In this document: positions 43,011 to 55,351 of the stretch, piece by piece | Position numbering within the stretch: position 1 is the stretch's first letter | How the letters are laid out: each line of letters opens with the position of its first letter | NCBI GenBank assembly: GCA_020064725.1 | Contig: JAGTWJ010000001.1 | Span: 5,332,001 to 5,396,000, forward strand | Source: Drechslerella dactyloides | Taxonomy: Eukaryota; Ascomycota; Orbiliomycetes; Orbiliales; Orbiliaceae | Length of the DNA stretch: 64,000 nucleotides | Direction of reading: 5' to 3' | Program-made: the position numbers and the translations under genes | Notes under the pieces: generated by a model | What the model saw: only the letters and a program-made list of their open reading frames with translations | Database searches by the model: none | What the model was told of the DNA's origin: nothing

Positions 43011-46000
43011 TTACCTACCGCCTCCTCCCGGCGTCAACGGTTTCCAGTCGCTGATTCCATCCGCACTGCCATCATCCATCAGATTTGCCGGCGGTCGCTG
43101 CGGTAATGCAGGCGGTAATTCCTCCGGCACGCCTGCACCGGCGCCATTCCGCCACCCGCTACCGGGCCTGGCAGCCGCAGCCTTCGCAGGATTCGGGTTT
43201 GACACCGTCCGCTTGATCACGCCGCCATCGCTGATGCCACCACCACCTCCCATCTGCATGCTCCTGATCCGCGCGGCGACACTCCCAACAGACTCGTCGT
43301 CAACCGCCCTCTGCGGCGATGAATCGCCAGCTGCCGTCGTCGCAGCGCCAGACAGGCTCTTCGGCTTCGGCTTCGTTGGCGGCGGCACCTTCGCAGACGT
43401 TGTCGGCGAGACAATGGATGGACTGCGGGTTGGCGGCAGTCCGGGCGTCCGCGATCCAGCGGTAAACACTGGTACCGCGGCGGGCATCGCAACGGATGTT
43501 GTCGCGACACTCCTAGCAAGCTGCAGCGCTGCCGGCGGGGTGTCCCGCTGCCTGGTTGGTGGTTGCGGTTGAATGGACGGAGGCGGTAGTATCCGATTTC
43601 CTAACGGCGGTAACGTGGCAGGGTCGTACGGCGGGGGTAGTTTTCGCAGCCCGCCGCTTTGTGAGCTTATGGAACTACTCGTACCCTGCCGTCTCAGAGC
43701 CCCGGGAGTGGGTTCCGGCGGCGACACTGGAGTCGCGGTGCCGGAGTTCGATGCAGGTGTCCTAGGCGTGTTCGAAGTACCTCTAGCGGGCGGCCGCGCA
43801 GGCGGCTCACGCTTCACCCAGTCTCTCTCCGTCGTCGGCGAGAAAGGATTGCCCATCATCTTGGTGGTGTTAACCTCGTAATTATCGCCTGGTGGCCGAA
43901 CGGTGCTCTTAGCGGGCGAGCCGTTATCCAGCCACCATTTTCTCATATCGGTCGACGCGGGCGGCACTATATTCATCACAGGGAGACACCACTCAATATA
44001 AAAGCCCTCGTTTGATTTGCAGTACGAAAATTGCGACGACGAACGGCAGCAGATGGAGATAGGGAGTGGAGGGTGCGGTGGTGGTGAACGTACGTCCGGG
44101 AGCAATAGGATCGTATGCAATCAACTGATCATCCTCGTCGCTGTCATCGCCGTCTAGTAGATTCGGCGTAGATGACTGTTTGATGCCCATGGAATCCCGC
44201 CTAGCAGCGTAGATTTCCTGGCTCAGGCGCTCCTTCACCTCCTCGTTGATGAACTGGATTGTGGCCTCGAAGGTCGCGTAGACGGGGCGGTGGTCGGAGA
44301 ACTTGAGCGGTGCGCTATTGTAGGTTAACTGGCGGACGTTGCTGCCCTTGCGCAGGATGCGGTCGCACCAGGCCGGTATACGGAGCTTCTCACTATGTTT
44401 CCTCGGATATTAGCGTGAAACTAGAGTGATTAATAGTGACTGGGAAACGTACGAGGTATCGTAGTTGTCGGTGCCAATGTCGAATCTATAGGTGGGGAGA
44501 AACGTCAAAGGGGCTTCGGAATAGAATGGAAACGTTAGGCCAGCAATCATTTGCAAATTCAGCTGGTCGTTCTCATAGAGCTTCCCCAGATCGCCAATGT
44601 TAATCAGGCGCTTCGTCTCTTCATTGCCCAGTCCGATTCGGTAGTTGAAGTCCCCCAGCCAGATAACGACGTCGTGGTCATCGATGGACCGCCCTCGTTG
44701 GAACCTTAACCCGGTGGCGATTGTTCTGTAATCGCGATTCCGCTCATCGTAATTTGCGAACCCGGCTGCGAGATGAGCGGTCACAAGACAGACTCTGGTA
44801 TTGCCATAGTCGAAGCGGATGGCTACCGCTCCCTTGTTCCCAGACAGCCCGCTCATGCCCGTCTTCTTCAAGGAGCCTTCCACGTTTTTGATCTGAGAAA
44901 TGACGTCCGATCTAACATATATACCCAGTGCAGCACCAACGAGCTGACCGCCTCGCAGCAAGATGTACTCCTTCTTGCCTTTCGTCGCTCGATTCAGATT
45001 ATTCAACACGGCTGTTTCCCAGAGCTGCCGTCTCGCGGGATCTGTTGACATGATCTGCTGGGGTGAGAGCTCAACGATTTCTTGGAACCCTATAACAACT
45101 AACTCGGGTAGATAATGCGGACACGGCGGTGGGAATAGCCATGATGTCAGGTCTTGATCTATTCCATCTGTCCTGCCGTTCAGGTTCATTGTGCCGACAT
45201 GTATCGAGATGACTTTGGTTGTCAGAAACTGGCTCGATAGCCTCGTCAACTCGTTGTTGACGTAGTCATTGATTGGGTCGTATAAGATGACCGGGTCTTG
45301 TCCCACCAGTCGCCCCAACAGCATGTCAATGTTATTCTGCCGGCCTTTGTCGGCAAAGTTGTTGATATATATCCTCGTGGCGCTTTTTCGGAAGTCCGCA
45401 AGCACACCTCCAAGACTCGACTTTCCAGAGCGGGTGAAGGAGCTCTTCAGAGCGCCGGTTCCAGCGTAAATCCGAGAAAGGGCGTCGCCGTTGTCCGCCC
45501 ACAAGACGGAGTGTATCGAAAATAACTCAATGGCGCCTCGCTCACCTCGGTGCCGTAGGAACTTCTCAATTGCCATCTGGCTTATTATCTGCTGAATGAG
45601 GTTTGTTCGGTCCAGGCAGTCCAGGCAGTTGGTTCTGAATACGCCCTCCTGTTGCAGTATCACGGTCGAATGCGGAGCCGTGCCCTCGTCATTGTCGTGA
45701 TCGATGTCTTCCGTAAGGAAATACGCAAAGGAGTCCGCAGATTCGTCAATGTATCGTCTTATGATCGAAGCTGCCTCATACCCGGTCTTCGTTTCTTCAT
45801 GAAAGTCAAACTTCGTCGCTTTGATAAGTTCACCAGTCCTGTTCTTGTCGTTCTGTCCCAGGAAGGGCGAATGACGGATCATGATGTCAAACATCCTCGT
45901 CAGCTCTGCCTCGCCTGGTTTCAACGCTGACAATAAGTTGACGATGTGGATTGCCCCGTATTTAGTGGCAATGCCTTCGATATGTTTATCGAACGACGGC

Positions 46001-47235
46001 TGAGTCGCCTCCGGGCTCCGGGTAATCGTAATTTTTTGCTGGCCTGGTATCAGGCCGGGTTGCTGCTCCCAGAATATCGGCACGGAGCCTCGAACTTGAG
46101 TGTAGGAAAACCCCACGCCCTTAACATTGTGCTCCGCCCGGCTATCCCAGATGACAGTCTCTGTCTCCACAAAATTGGCCACATGACCATCATCGTCCAT
46201 GCCCCTCGAGTTGAAACGAGTGCCTGCTCTCATGCACGACAACCGTGATATTATGGTAATGAACGTCTTGCCAGCCCTCGTCGTGCTATTCTCGGAGTTT
46301 ACGGCAAGAATCCCTCGATTCATTGTTGTAGTCTCAACGAAGCCTCGGATCGCAGAGGTCAGAATCCGAGTGGAGTCAAGGGCTAATCTGGTCGAACTGG
46401 GGAGGCGGGACCGGAACTGCAGCAGCGGCTTGATGAGGGCCATGTTCCAGAGAAACGACTCGTTAAATGTATCGATGGAAAAATGGGTAGCCGTCGACGT
46501 ATGATCCACGGATCTAGACACCTGTATTAGCCAACCTGCGATCCGCACACGATTCCACCAGCGATGCCACCCACCGATTCTGCAGCCGATTCGTGAGGTC
46601 AAAGTCCGTGGAATAGTAAAAGGTGCCTTCCGACAGCATCTTGCGCAGCGCTGCACACGGATGCTCAAAGACGCCCTCTTCATGTCTATCGTAGCTGCCT
46701 TGCCCATATATATCCTCTAGCGACAAATTGTCATATTCCGCAGAATTCAAGCAATCTACCGTCGCAACCAGCAGTCAGAAGAGCATCCACAACACGCAGG
46801 GAGGAAGACGTGCATACGAAATTCAACTGCATGTATCCGGTACACCGTCTCCCCCGGTCGGACGTTGGCGACAAGGCTAGCTCCCGTCACGACACAGATG
46901 AAGACGTCCCCGTGTAGCGATATCAGCCCCAGCGTGCCCCGGCAAGGTAGCGCGCTCCCCATAGGATGGAACTTGGACAGGTCCACCTCCCGCTTCTCCG
47001 CGAACTCGACCATGCACTTTGCAGCGGCGCCATTGCCGTTTACCCCCGAGGAGAGGTTGACGCTCGAGTTGGAGCCGGAGTTGTAGGTGTTGTATGGGAG
47101 GTTCGCATCGTAAGACGGAGCCGCATGGGTCGCTGTCGGGTTGTGGCGGAAGGTCAGGACGTGGTCCGGGGTGCAGAGGGCGATGGAGCGCTGAGGGTGC
47201 GATTTCAGGAGGATGCGAATCGGATTGGAGCTCAT
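43011..47235 (-). CDS. INP53: Synaptojanin-like phosphoinositide phosphatase (Sac1 + inositol 5-phosphatase)
   Basis: Bifunctional lipid phosphatase of endocytic and trans-Golgi membranes, 1304 aa. Model (minus): 47235-46818, 46755-46575, 46513-44453, 44392-44094, 43966-43011. The N-terminal Sac domain (~60-530) has the full catalytic RTNCLDCLDRT (~493-503), so PI4P/PI3P phosphatase activity is predicted, as in yeast Inp52/Inp53 and unlike Inp51. The 5-phosphatase domain (~635-930) has GNKGAVAIRF, WLGDFNYR (~818-825) and PAWCDRIL; the last is completed only by joining exons 3 and 4. The tail after ~960 is Pro/Ser/Thr-rich with PPPT and PPxP motifs that could bind SH3 proteins, and DEDDQL-type acidic patches. 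The start MSSNPIRILLKSHPQRSIAL was taken over an in-frame upstream GTG/ATG context because it begins the conserved domain. INP52 and INP53 cannot be distinguished for a filamentous fungus. Confidence 0.92.
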
Positions 47236-50200
47236 CGTGGGCGATGCGGAAGAATGGTAAAAGGACCGGCGGGAGGATTGTTCACATTGTTTTATACGGC
47301 AGCTTGCAGTCGGACGAGGGCGTCGGCGGGCGGTGGGCGGTGGGCGGTGGGTGGCTGCAGGATCAGGCCGTGGACAGTATGTCCATAACGTCTGCTGCTT
47401 TGGGACACGGGATGCCTGTCGTGTGGCCGCTGAGGGCGCCGCCGGACTGCCCGCAACACAGCCACGCGCCACTTGCAACAGCGCATTTTACAGTCTTCGG
47501 ATTGGTCGACGCATCTTAATTCACGTTTAACTACGTACAGATCTATAGATTGATTGAATTTGTCGATAAACAAGCTATAGTGCTACTTAATCTAGCTGGC
47601 ATGTCTCCAGCAACGTGCTCTTCTTAAGGATCCTTCTTAATACCCACTTAAAATACATGTATACCTCGGTTCTATCTCAAGCTTGATCCAGCAGAGCTCT
47701 CATGATTCTTTCACTTGTAATATTTCGCAGATATATAGTGGCAAATATTATAGAATTGGATACTCAGTATACCGGCATCTAGCCAAAGAAGCTTCTGTAA
47801 GATTGGTACCCATAAGATGCATGGTAAACATAGTCTCGAAGATCATGATAAACTCTTGATAGCTGATATCTGGGTATCGATCGAATCATCTCTCTCTCAT
47901 GTTAATCGATGCTGTGGGTATCGCTCGGCTTGAACAAGGAGGATGGATTTTCGGAATTGGTGGATGGACCATGAGGAGGGGAATCTATAAATCGACATAG
48001 GTTCGTTTCTGTTCTTGTTGAAGCTGACGAAGCCTTTGTGATATGGTGTCAACATATATGGATGCTGAGAGCAATGGAGACGCATGCCGCCGTTCCAGAA
48101 TTGAGAACTTCATGTGAATAAGATAAGCATCATGGACTAGCTAGAGAGCATGTTTGGGGTTTCTGGAAGGATATATTGCATGGCGTTGTAATCCGCCTTG
48201 GTCTCGTAAACCAGACTCTCCCTTTTACACTGTGTGGGTTTGGCTTGCGAGACCAATCTGCCTCCGTAGAACCGTCAGGCGGAGGCGTGGACCGTTCAGA
48301 CTCCACTTTGCATGCCACAGAATTCTAGAAATCTCGTCACTCCACTGCTCAACGGCCGGAATAATTATGGGTCCAAGCTCATTCTTGGAATTGGACTATG
48401 ATGAGTATACTTTGAGTAACTTCATAATTCAATGGGAAATAATATATTCTGTTCGCTTTATGGCCCGTCTCGAGGCTAAATTTGCCCAAGTACTTCATTG
48501 ATCTTGGTAGGATATGTAGACACTTCCCATGGGTTGTTCATCGCCCTCGTTCGAGCCCTGTGGCGGCAGTTTGAGTACTAGAGAAGGGATGCATATGGGG
48601 GCATGCAAGGCGGAGAGGTCGTGTGATCATAGGCGTTGCAATAGTCAGCTTCGTGATGATCGAAGCTCGAAGAAGGGTCGAACAAACCAGGTCGGAAGCA
48701 TGTTCAGCATCGAGGACAATATATTGATAGGCTGTCGTCAATTCTTTGGGTTGATTCATTGGTATTTAGATATCTGCCCATACCTTCGTTTACCAGGAGG
48801 TGACTATGATTCTGAAGAGGCTGCGGATAAAAGGGGGTACTAGCGTCCAGCATGTTTCACGGTAATTTCCTTGGAGTTGCTTGGTGCAACCATTTTGCAA
48901 ATCAAATTCATATTTAGGGGCGTCCATGATTTATCCGTTATATAAGCGACAAGTATATAATACTGTGTATGCATAGCCACAGGAGTAGTGGTCAGCGTAG
49001 CTAATAGCATAGGCGCGCGCGGCGGCCAGTTTGGTCTATGAGATCTCGAGATATAGGCGCGGCCCAATGGATATATATGTGATATAACATACTCTTTGGT
49101 TCGTTCTGACAGGTTCACTTCATATTCCTGTGTCAAATGCTGTTGTCGGTGACACTCATGACCAGTTGAGCCTGCAGCGAACTGTAAAATTCTCGCTCAC
49201 ATTTATGTGGGAGCCTGGTGCGGCCTGGCTTATGGTAGTACTACGTGACAGACATGATATAGATAGTTCATGTTTCTGGACTGCATGTCGGTAACTCTAC
49301 TAATGAGTGATGGTGTACCGCCATTTCTAGTAGTGGTTTGCATTTTATTAAGATTTTTCATCCCGTCTTCTTTGGAGGTGTATTGAGTCGATCTCATATG
49401 TGATATATAGTAAGTTCTGCTCTTCAGTATTCTTCATACTCGGAAGGTGGACTGCGGTCAGCTCTACATAGACATAGGGTAACATTTATCGTCAACGAGA
49501 GATTGAGGACCGATGGAGCGATTGACCGTCTTGGCGGCTGACGCGTTTGTCCCAAGGTGCATTTCCACCTGTACGGTAGTATGGTTAAATGGTTCAGGAG
49601 AACAAAGTAATTGTAGATCCATAGTCAGACAAGTCGTCCGGTGACATATTTGGCTTGAGGGCTGGTTCAAGTTGAGTCGCTCCGACCCCGATACGCTGTA
49701 ACCGGAATCATGATATCAACCTTGCAAAATTGGAAGCTGCTTAGGTGATAGAGGTAAATGAATATATTTTTATTGACTGGGCACATGTGACGAGTCTTTC
49801 TTTTCCCAAAGCCAGGAGAAGTAGTGAGAAATCAGATTGATTTCAATTTTGTTAGATACCTGATCAACTCGCGAGCCGCTAGCCTGCTAAGCCATATGCA
49901 TGTGCACTGGGATGTTGCACGGTCATGATTGGGATATCCAAGCATGAGGAGCATCCTTCCTTGTAAACTTTTGTTTATAAACATGAGCCATTGGCGGTCC
50001 TTTAATCCAACAAGATCAATCCACTGCTATAATGACGTTGTAACGTTGGTATATCGATGTGAGCTGCGCTGCACATGTCCGTCTTGTGATCAGTTAGTAC
50101 GAGCGGCGAACATACGAAGATTCGGGTAAGTTGTGCTTGTTAAAATATGCTGTAACTGCGGCCTGTATTAGAAAAAGAGCTGCCATCCCCGTAGAAGATG

Positions 50201-52568
50201 GAATATGGGACTAAGGATGAGATTTCCAGGAGAGCTGCCGCATTGGCGGTTGGTGTCATGTTCGGGAGCCCATCGTTCGCGAGTTGGCTCTAAGTTTGTT
50301 CATGTAAAAGCATGCCAGAATATTATCAAAGGTTGAGTATTATCAAAGTTGCATTGAGGAGTACGCAATCAAGATAGTCTGGTAGCTGGATGGCTGCGAT
50401 GCCGTCTTTAGTTCTTGTTGGAGTTTGCAAGGCGACTCCCTGTGTCATGACTTGTACTGTGTTCGTTGTACTGTCTTGGACCGGGTTGTGCTGTAGCCAC
50501 CATCCGCGGCCTATCAGCTCGGTAGAATGTGCCCCGCCAGTATGGTAGGTCATAGGTTATAGTTAGCTCATCGGCGAGACTGACATCTGGATCTCAACCG
50601 AGTCCTAACTGACGATGTCATGTCTCTCGCGCGAACGAGGACAGCACAATAGCGTAGGCCAAAGAAATATGAAAACACCGTCACCGCATACACTTGTCCA
50701 TGATTAAACTACTCCGTAGATAGTAAACCGACCATGTGTATCGCGGTATTATCGAGCTGTCATCGGCTTAAGAAGTGCATTTATCGACGGATCATGACTC
50801 ATGTGGCGTGATTATAGCCATACTTGAGCTGGCAGGAGTTGAGTGCTTGCTATCTTTGACATGTCACAAATATATAGAGCGCTCCATGAAGGGGTTCAAT
50901 CGTTCGTTCCGTATGAGGAGGTGTCTTTGATGTGACGTAGTATATATTTTAGTATGACTTCTCCATCAGTGGATCTGAGTGGTGTGATCATCAAAGGTCT
51001 TGAGAGCAATCCTGTCGCAGTTGTAGGCAAGGTCCATGATACCAAGTAGCTTTGTATGCATGGTGTGGTGAATTAAGGCCATCGTTCGATATCGCATGTG
51101 CACCTTCATGTCATTTTCGGTGTAAATGTATGGGTATGGCCTTCCGTCTGTCAACCCACCCAATCGATAACATTTCCCAAACCATGTATTATAACACATA
51201 TTTAATCCTGTGACACGTGAAGAAGTCATCATCTTCGTTGGGTTGTGTCATGGCGGTCTCCGAAATCTGAATTAATGGTTGACTAGATCCATGGATACGC
51301 TTGCTTGTTGTATTATGACGTGCATACGATTTGGGATCCTGTATATTTCTTTAGTCTGCATCTGTTCGATCGAATCAGGTCCTGAATCGATCCTGGCTCG
51401 TCATGTCACGTCGGTTCGATTGCTGTCGATCGATCCTATCAGATAGCAGTAAGTCTGCATGATTTAATTATAAGTTAGAGCAGACGGCAGCATGGCAAAG
51501 CAAAGGATTCCGCCAGGAACTTTGTTGACCGCCTTGAAATTTGCATCCTCTCCTCACTCTCCAGTCCGCTTCCAGAATTCTAGAGTCATCGTTGATATCC
51601 TCCAGCTCTGTCTGCTTGCTCGAGCTTTGAAGTCTTTGAGCGGAGTGACAGCAAATGGTGAAGCATAGTCAGGTATCATCCCTCGAAAGGTACTGGGTCC
51701 ATGGGTTGAAACATTTGTAGTGTTGAATCGAATCATGGGCTCTGAAATTAGTGTAGCGCGCTATGATCATATAAAAGCATAAGTTGACACAATAGATGAG
51801 CGTGGGTATATATATAAATCGAATAGTATGAGATGTAGTTTTCATTCTTGTCAGGTGGTGGAAGTGACGGTACACGATGAGATTAATTTAGGCTTCGAAG
51901 GAGCATAGTCAGTGTTGAGACTGCGTAGTCATGAGGGTATGACAGATTCAGCGGGGAATATATATATCTCTCTGATCTGCCTCGAGACCATGTTAACATA
52001 TATAACGTAGTCGAGCCGACATATTCTTCTTCTGATAAGTAGCCTAGGAAGATCGTATCATGCGTTGTTCTGCTTGGTAACGACGAGGACTATAGTACAT
52101 GTACTATAGTACTAGATGAGGTATGATCATATCGTCGGCTGACATTTCGCAAGCTCAAATCAATGACGTGAGTTGAAGTTGCCTATAATTTTGTCGTAGG
52201 CAGTTTGGGACAATTTCGAAGACATCATATATCTACGTATCTTGAGTGAGAGGGCAAAGGATGAAAGAAAAAAACCATCCTAGATACAGGATGGTGGCAT
52301 ACTGAAGGTTGAGAGAACGAGAAGCGCACGCCCATGAAGTTGGGAAGTAGCATGGCAGACACCAAAAGCGGGAGAAGCGACCAGCAAACGCACGAAGGTC
52401 ACATGACCATAGACGTCCCGCAACACATGCGCCAACCAGCAGCTTCCAGCCCGCGATAGATACGAGAGAGACCAGGGCAGGACCGCGAGGATTCTCACAG
52501 CATCTATCTCCATCCGCCTGCTCACCACATCATCGCCTACCCCTCTCGCCTCCACGACATCCACCAAG
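47236..52568. other. Gene desert, 5.3 kb, AT-rich
   Basis: No gene, RNA or complete mobile element could be supported. The DNA is visibly richer in A/T and TATATA/GATC-type words than its neighbours, and ORFs stay below ~115 aa on both strands. Features seen: a 59-bp terminal-inverted-repeat element at 48198-48256 and a nearby hairpin (GCCTCCG/CGGAGGC, 48259-48290), and a palindrome around TAGTACATGTACTATAGTACTA near 52095. A decayed, RIP-mutated transposon is a reasonable guess but not shown. Confidence 0.55.
48198..48256. mobile_element. 59-bp element with 18-bp terminal inverted repeats (MITE-like remnant)
   Basis: The left end TTGGTCTCGTAAACCAGA and the right end (minus strand) TTGGTCTCGCAAGCCAAA agree at 15 of 18 positions, the mismatches all being transitions. 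The same motif recurs at 15.2, 28.6, 29.4 and 55.2 kb. No coding capacity. Target-site duplication not obvious. Confidence 0.45.
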
Positions 52569-53686
52569 ATGTCGCTGACCAGCTACCTCTCCCGCTTCAT
52601 CTCGGCCTCCACGCACCCCTCCCCCGCCGAATCGCTGTCCCTCTCCCAACTCGCCCCGTCAATTCTCAACCTGACAATCAGCGATACCCCCGAGCAATGG
52701 TCGCTCTACGAGTCGCTCCTCCTCTCCGCCCTGCGGACGGGAGATGACACTTCCGCGCGCCTGGTCCTCCAGCGTTTGTCGGACCGGTTCGGTAACGAGA
52801 ACGCTCGGATCATGGCGCTGCAGGGCATGTTCGATGAGGCCATTGCCACGAACCCCGCGCAGCTAGAGCAGGTGCTCAAGAACTACGACGAAGTGATGAA
52901 AGAGGATCCTACGAATGTGGTTCGTGTCCCTCCCTCCCTCGCCTCCATGACACCATAGACACCCTCCTTCATCCTGATATACAACCTGTCCAGCATGTGC
53001 TAATCGATAGTGGGGTGCACACGTATATACGAATCCAGCCTGTCGCAAAACGCCGAATAACACTCCTCCACCACTTGAACAAAAAGCCCGAAGCGATAGC
53101 CGCGCTAGTCGCCCTGATAGACCTGAACCCGACGGACGCGGAGTCCTGGTCGCAGCTCGCGCAGTATTACTTTGAGATAACGATGTACTCGCAGGCGATA
53201 TACTGTCTCGAGGAGGTGCTCCTCATCCTACCGAACGCGTACAACGTCCATGCGCGGCTCGGGGAGATAAATTACATCATGGCGGATAGCGGCGGCGGCG
53301 GCGGCAAGGACTCGGTGCTGGAGCGGTTGGAGGCGAGTTTACGGTGGTACCTACGGTCTGTGGAGCTGTGCGATGGGTATCTGAGAGGATACTATGGAAT
53401 CAAGATGGTACGTGCAGCTTTGAAGGATGAAATGTACTCAAAAGATAGGCGTCTGGGGTGCTAATGTGATTCTGAGAGACAGGTTACGGCGAAGCTGCTG
53501 CAGATAAAGACAGGGCAGAGGACGATAGCGGAGGAAAAGGTGAACAAGCTAAATAGCGTAGCGACGGTGCACTTGAACGACATCGTTAGCGGGTCCGAGA
53601 ACGGGAAGAAGGAGTTTGCGGGTATCGATCTGGCGGAGGTGGCGGCGGCGAAGGAGCTGTTAGAAGCGGACGGTGCCTCAACATGA
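52569..53686 (+). CDS. EMC2: ER membrane protein complex subunit 2 (TPR protein)
   Basis: Cytosolic TPR subunit of the EMC insertase, which places tail-anchored and multipass proteins in the ER membrane. Exons: 52569-52916, 53039-53407, 53483-53686; 306 aa, typical of the family. Family landmarks: QWSLYESLLLSALRTGD, ARIMALQGMFDEA, NYDEVMKEDPTN at the first junction followed by KRRITLLHHLNKKPEAI, then the TPR block DLNPTDAESWSQLAQYYFE, AIYCLEEVLLILPNAYNVH and GEINYI. A Gly run (SGGGGGK) lies between TPR helices. The end is HLNDIVSGSENG and a Glu/Ala helix. Intron 1 has a weak donor (GTGGTT) but its junction restores the conserved sequence. It ends 165 bp from the convergent PRE4 stop. Confidence 0.93.
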
Positions 53687-53851
53687 GCTAACAGTGTGAT
53701 GGGGCGTAGACGGCTAGTCGTATTGTACAGGACGCTTGGACTTTATCATGTCTCATATCATATCGTTTAATAATAAATATTGCCTCGAGCACGGCATCCT
53801 CGATCCGGGGAGTCCTGACCGGCCGCTGGTTTCACTAGCTACAACGAACAT

Positions 53852-54792
53852 CTAAATATTCTGTGCACCATACCCCTTGATCATCTCGGCAAACTTCCAG
53901 CTCTGGTTCTCAATCTTCTTATTTCCCGTCTCTACACCGTCCTTCTTGATCACCGCCCAGCTGTAGTTAACGCCAGACCGCGCATCGCGGTACCACAACA
54001 CCTTCATACACTCCTCCACCAGCTTCTCCACATCCTCCTGCGTCAAAGCCTCCGTAGCCGCATCATCCGGCACGTACCTGCGCAATATCGGCACGGCAAG
54101 ATGCGCACCGAATCCCGTTGCTAACGCGGGTGCCGAGAAAGTGGTACCCCGCAGATCAACGTAGGACAGGAACGGCTCGGAGGTCTTGGGGTCCGCGCCG
54201 GCGGTGAGGATGGAGTTCCAGAGCGGGTCGAACTTGTTACGGCGCTGGTAGAGGACACGCGAGAGGTAGGTGTGCACTTGTGGCGCGTAGAGGTGGTGGT
54301 CGTCGGCGGGGTATTGCTCTTTGATAAGCAGGTTGTCGAGGAGGAGGTGCAGGTATTGCATGTCGGAGATGTCGCCGCCGGCACCGATGACGGTGTGGGT
54401 GCCGACTTGTAGGAGACGCTCGACGTTGTCGTAGCGGGCGAGGGAGCCGTAGGATGCTGAGACGTGAGGAATTCGAGGTTAGCATAGCTGATGCATTGGT
54501 GGAGCGAGTGTGTGAGTGAGGGGTTGGGGGGTGGTTCGTACCGATGTTGTCGGCGGCGATTATCACGCCATCCTTGAATTTAACACCTAGAACGCTGGTA
54601 CCGGTGACAATGGGCCGCTGGGTATGCGTGACAGGCTCGGTGGAGTTGAGGTAGCTGGCGTCGTAAGCTCCGTAGACATCGTCTCTGGGCTGTAGCGGGC
54701 ATATCAGTTAGCTGGGCCCAGTCGAGTGAGGAAACGTGATGAAGCTTCAGATGAGCACTTACACGGCCCCAGCCGTGGGGAAATTGATTCAT
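53852..54792 (-). CDS. PRE4: 20S proteasome subunit beta7 (Pre4)
   Basis: Structural, non-catalytic beta subunit of the 20S core, 260 aa. Model (minus): 54792-54763, 54689-54542, 54456-53852; introns of 73 and 85 nt. The propeptide MNQFPHGWGR... runs to about Thr33, where TQRPIVTGTSVLGVKF starts the mature chain as in yeast Pre4. Then DGVIIAADNIASYGSLAR, VERLLQVGTHTVIGAGGDIS and YLSRVLYQRRNKFDPLWNS, and the long beta7 C-terminal extension ending WKFAEMIKGYGAQNI. No catalytic Thr1 arrangement is present beyond the remnant, as expected for beta7. It is divergent from APL5, 560 bp apart. Confidence 0.95.
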
Positions 54793-55351
54793 CTTGGCGG
54801 AGGTAGTTGGAGGATCGCGGATGGAGAAGTGGTGATGGTGGAGGAGGGAGGTTGAGGTGTCGTCGAAGCAAGCGTGTGTTATCGACGCGCGGTGCTCTGA
54901 GCTGCCCTCGCCAAGACCCTATCCCGGGCTCCGGGGTAGCAGCCCCCGGGACGCCACTTTATGACGACACGCAGAACAGTTCACCAAACGGCGGCGCTAG
55001 CACTCGGGGGAGCTGACAGCCCGGTTCCCGGTGACGTTGAACCACCACCAAGAAGCTCGCTGGGCCACGCCGCTGCACATGAGCTAACCAAGACTCGCCA
55101 GTCCACGTCCCCCGCCACGACCACCACCATTCCGACATACGGCCGCTCGTCGCCGGCCGCCATCGCATCACCGCCTTCTGGTTTACGAGACAGACCCTAC
55201 CCGACGCTGCGTGACGGACCGGCTGACGAGCCTTCCATTTCCCGGGAACGCACTCAACTACCACCGCGTGCTCCGGGTCCGACGACGTCACCGTCTATGT
55301 TGACCACATAAGCCACGATCTCTATCTTCGGGCTCTTGAGACTCGCCCATC
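54793..55351. promoter_or_regulatory. Divergent promoter of PRE4 (-) and APL5 (+)
   Basis: GC-rich, 559 bp. A search by eye found no GGTGGCAAA-type proteasome-associated element on either strand. A fragment matching the dispersed repeat lies at 55188-55201. A 116-aa ORF (54961-55311) is attributed to GC content. Confidence 0.55.
55188..55201 (-). repeat. 14-bp match to the GTCTC-motif repeat
   Basis: Minus-strand GTCTCGTAAACCAG, identical to 48201-48214. Confidence 0.35.

Noticed and set aside
1..55000. Ecm29 and Pre4 as evidence for a proteasome gene cluster
   Set aside because: They are more than 50 kb apart with unrelated genes between; co-occurrence is taken as chance.
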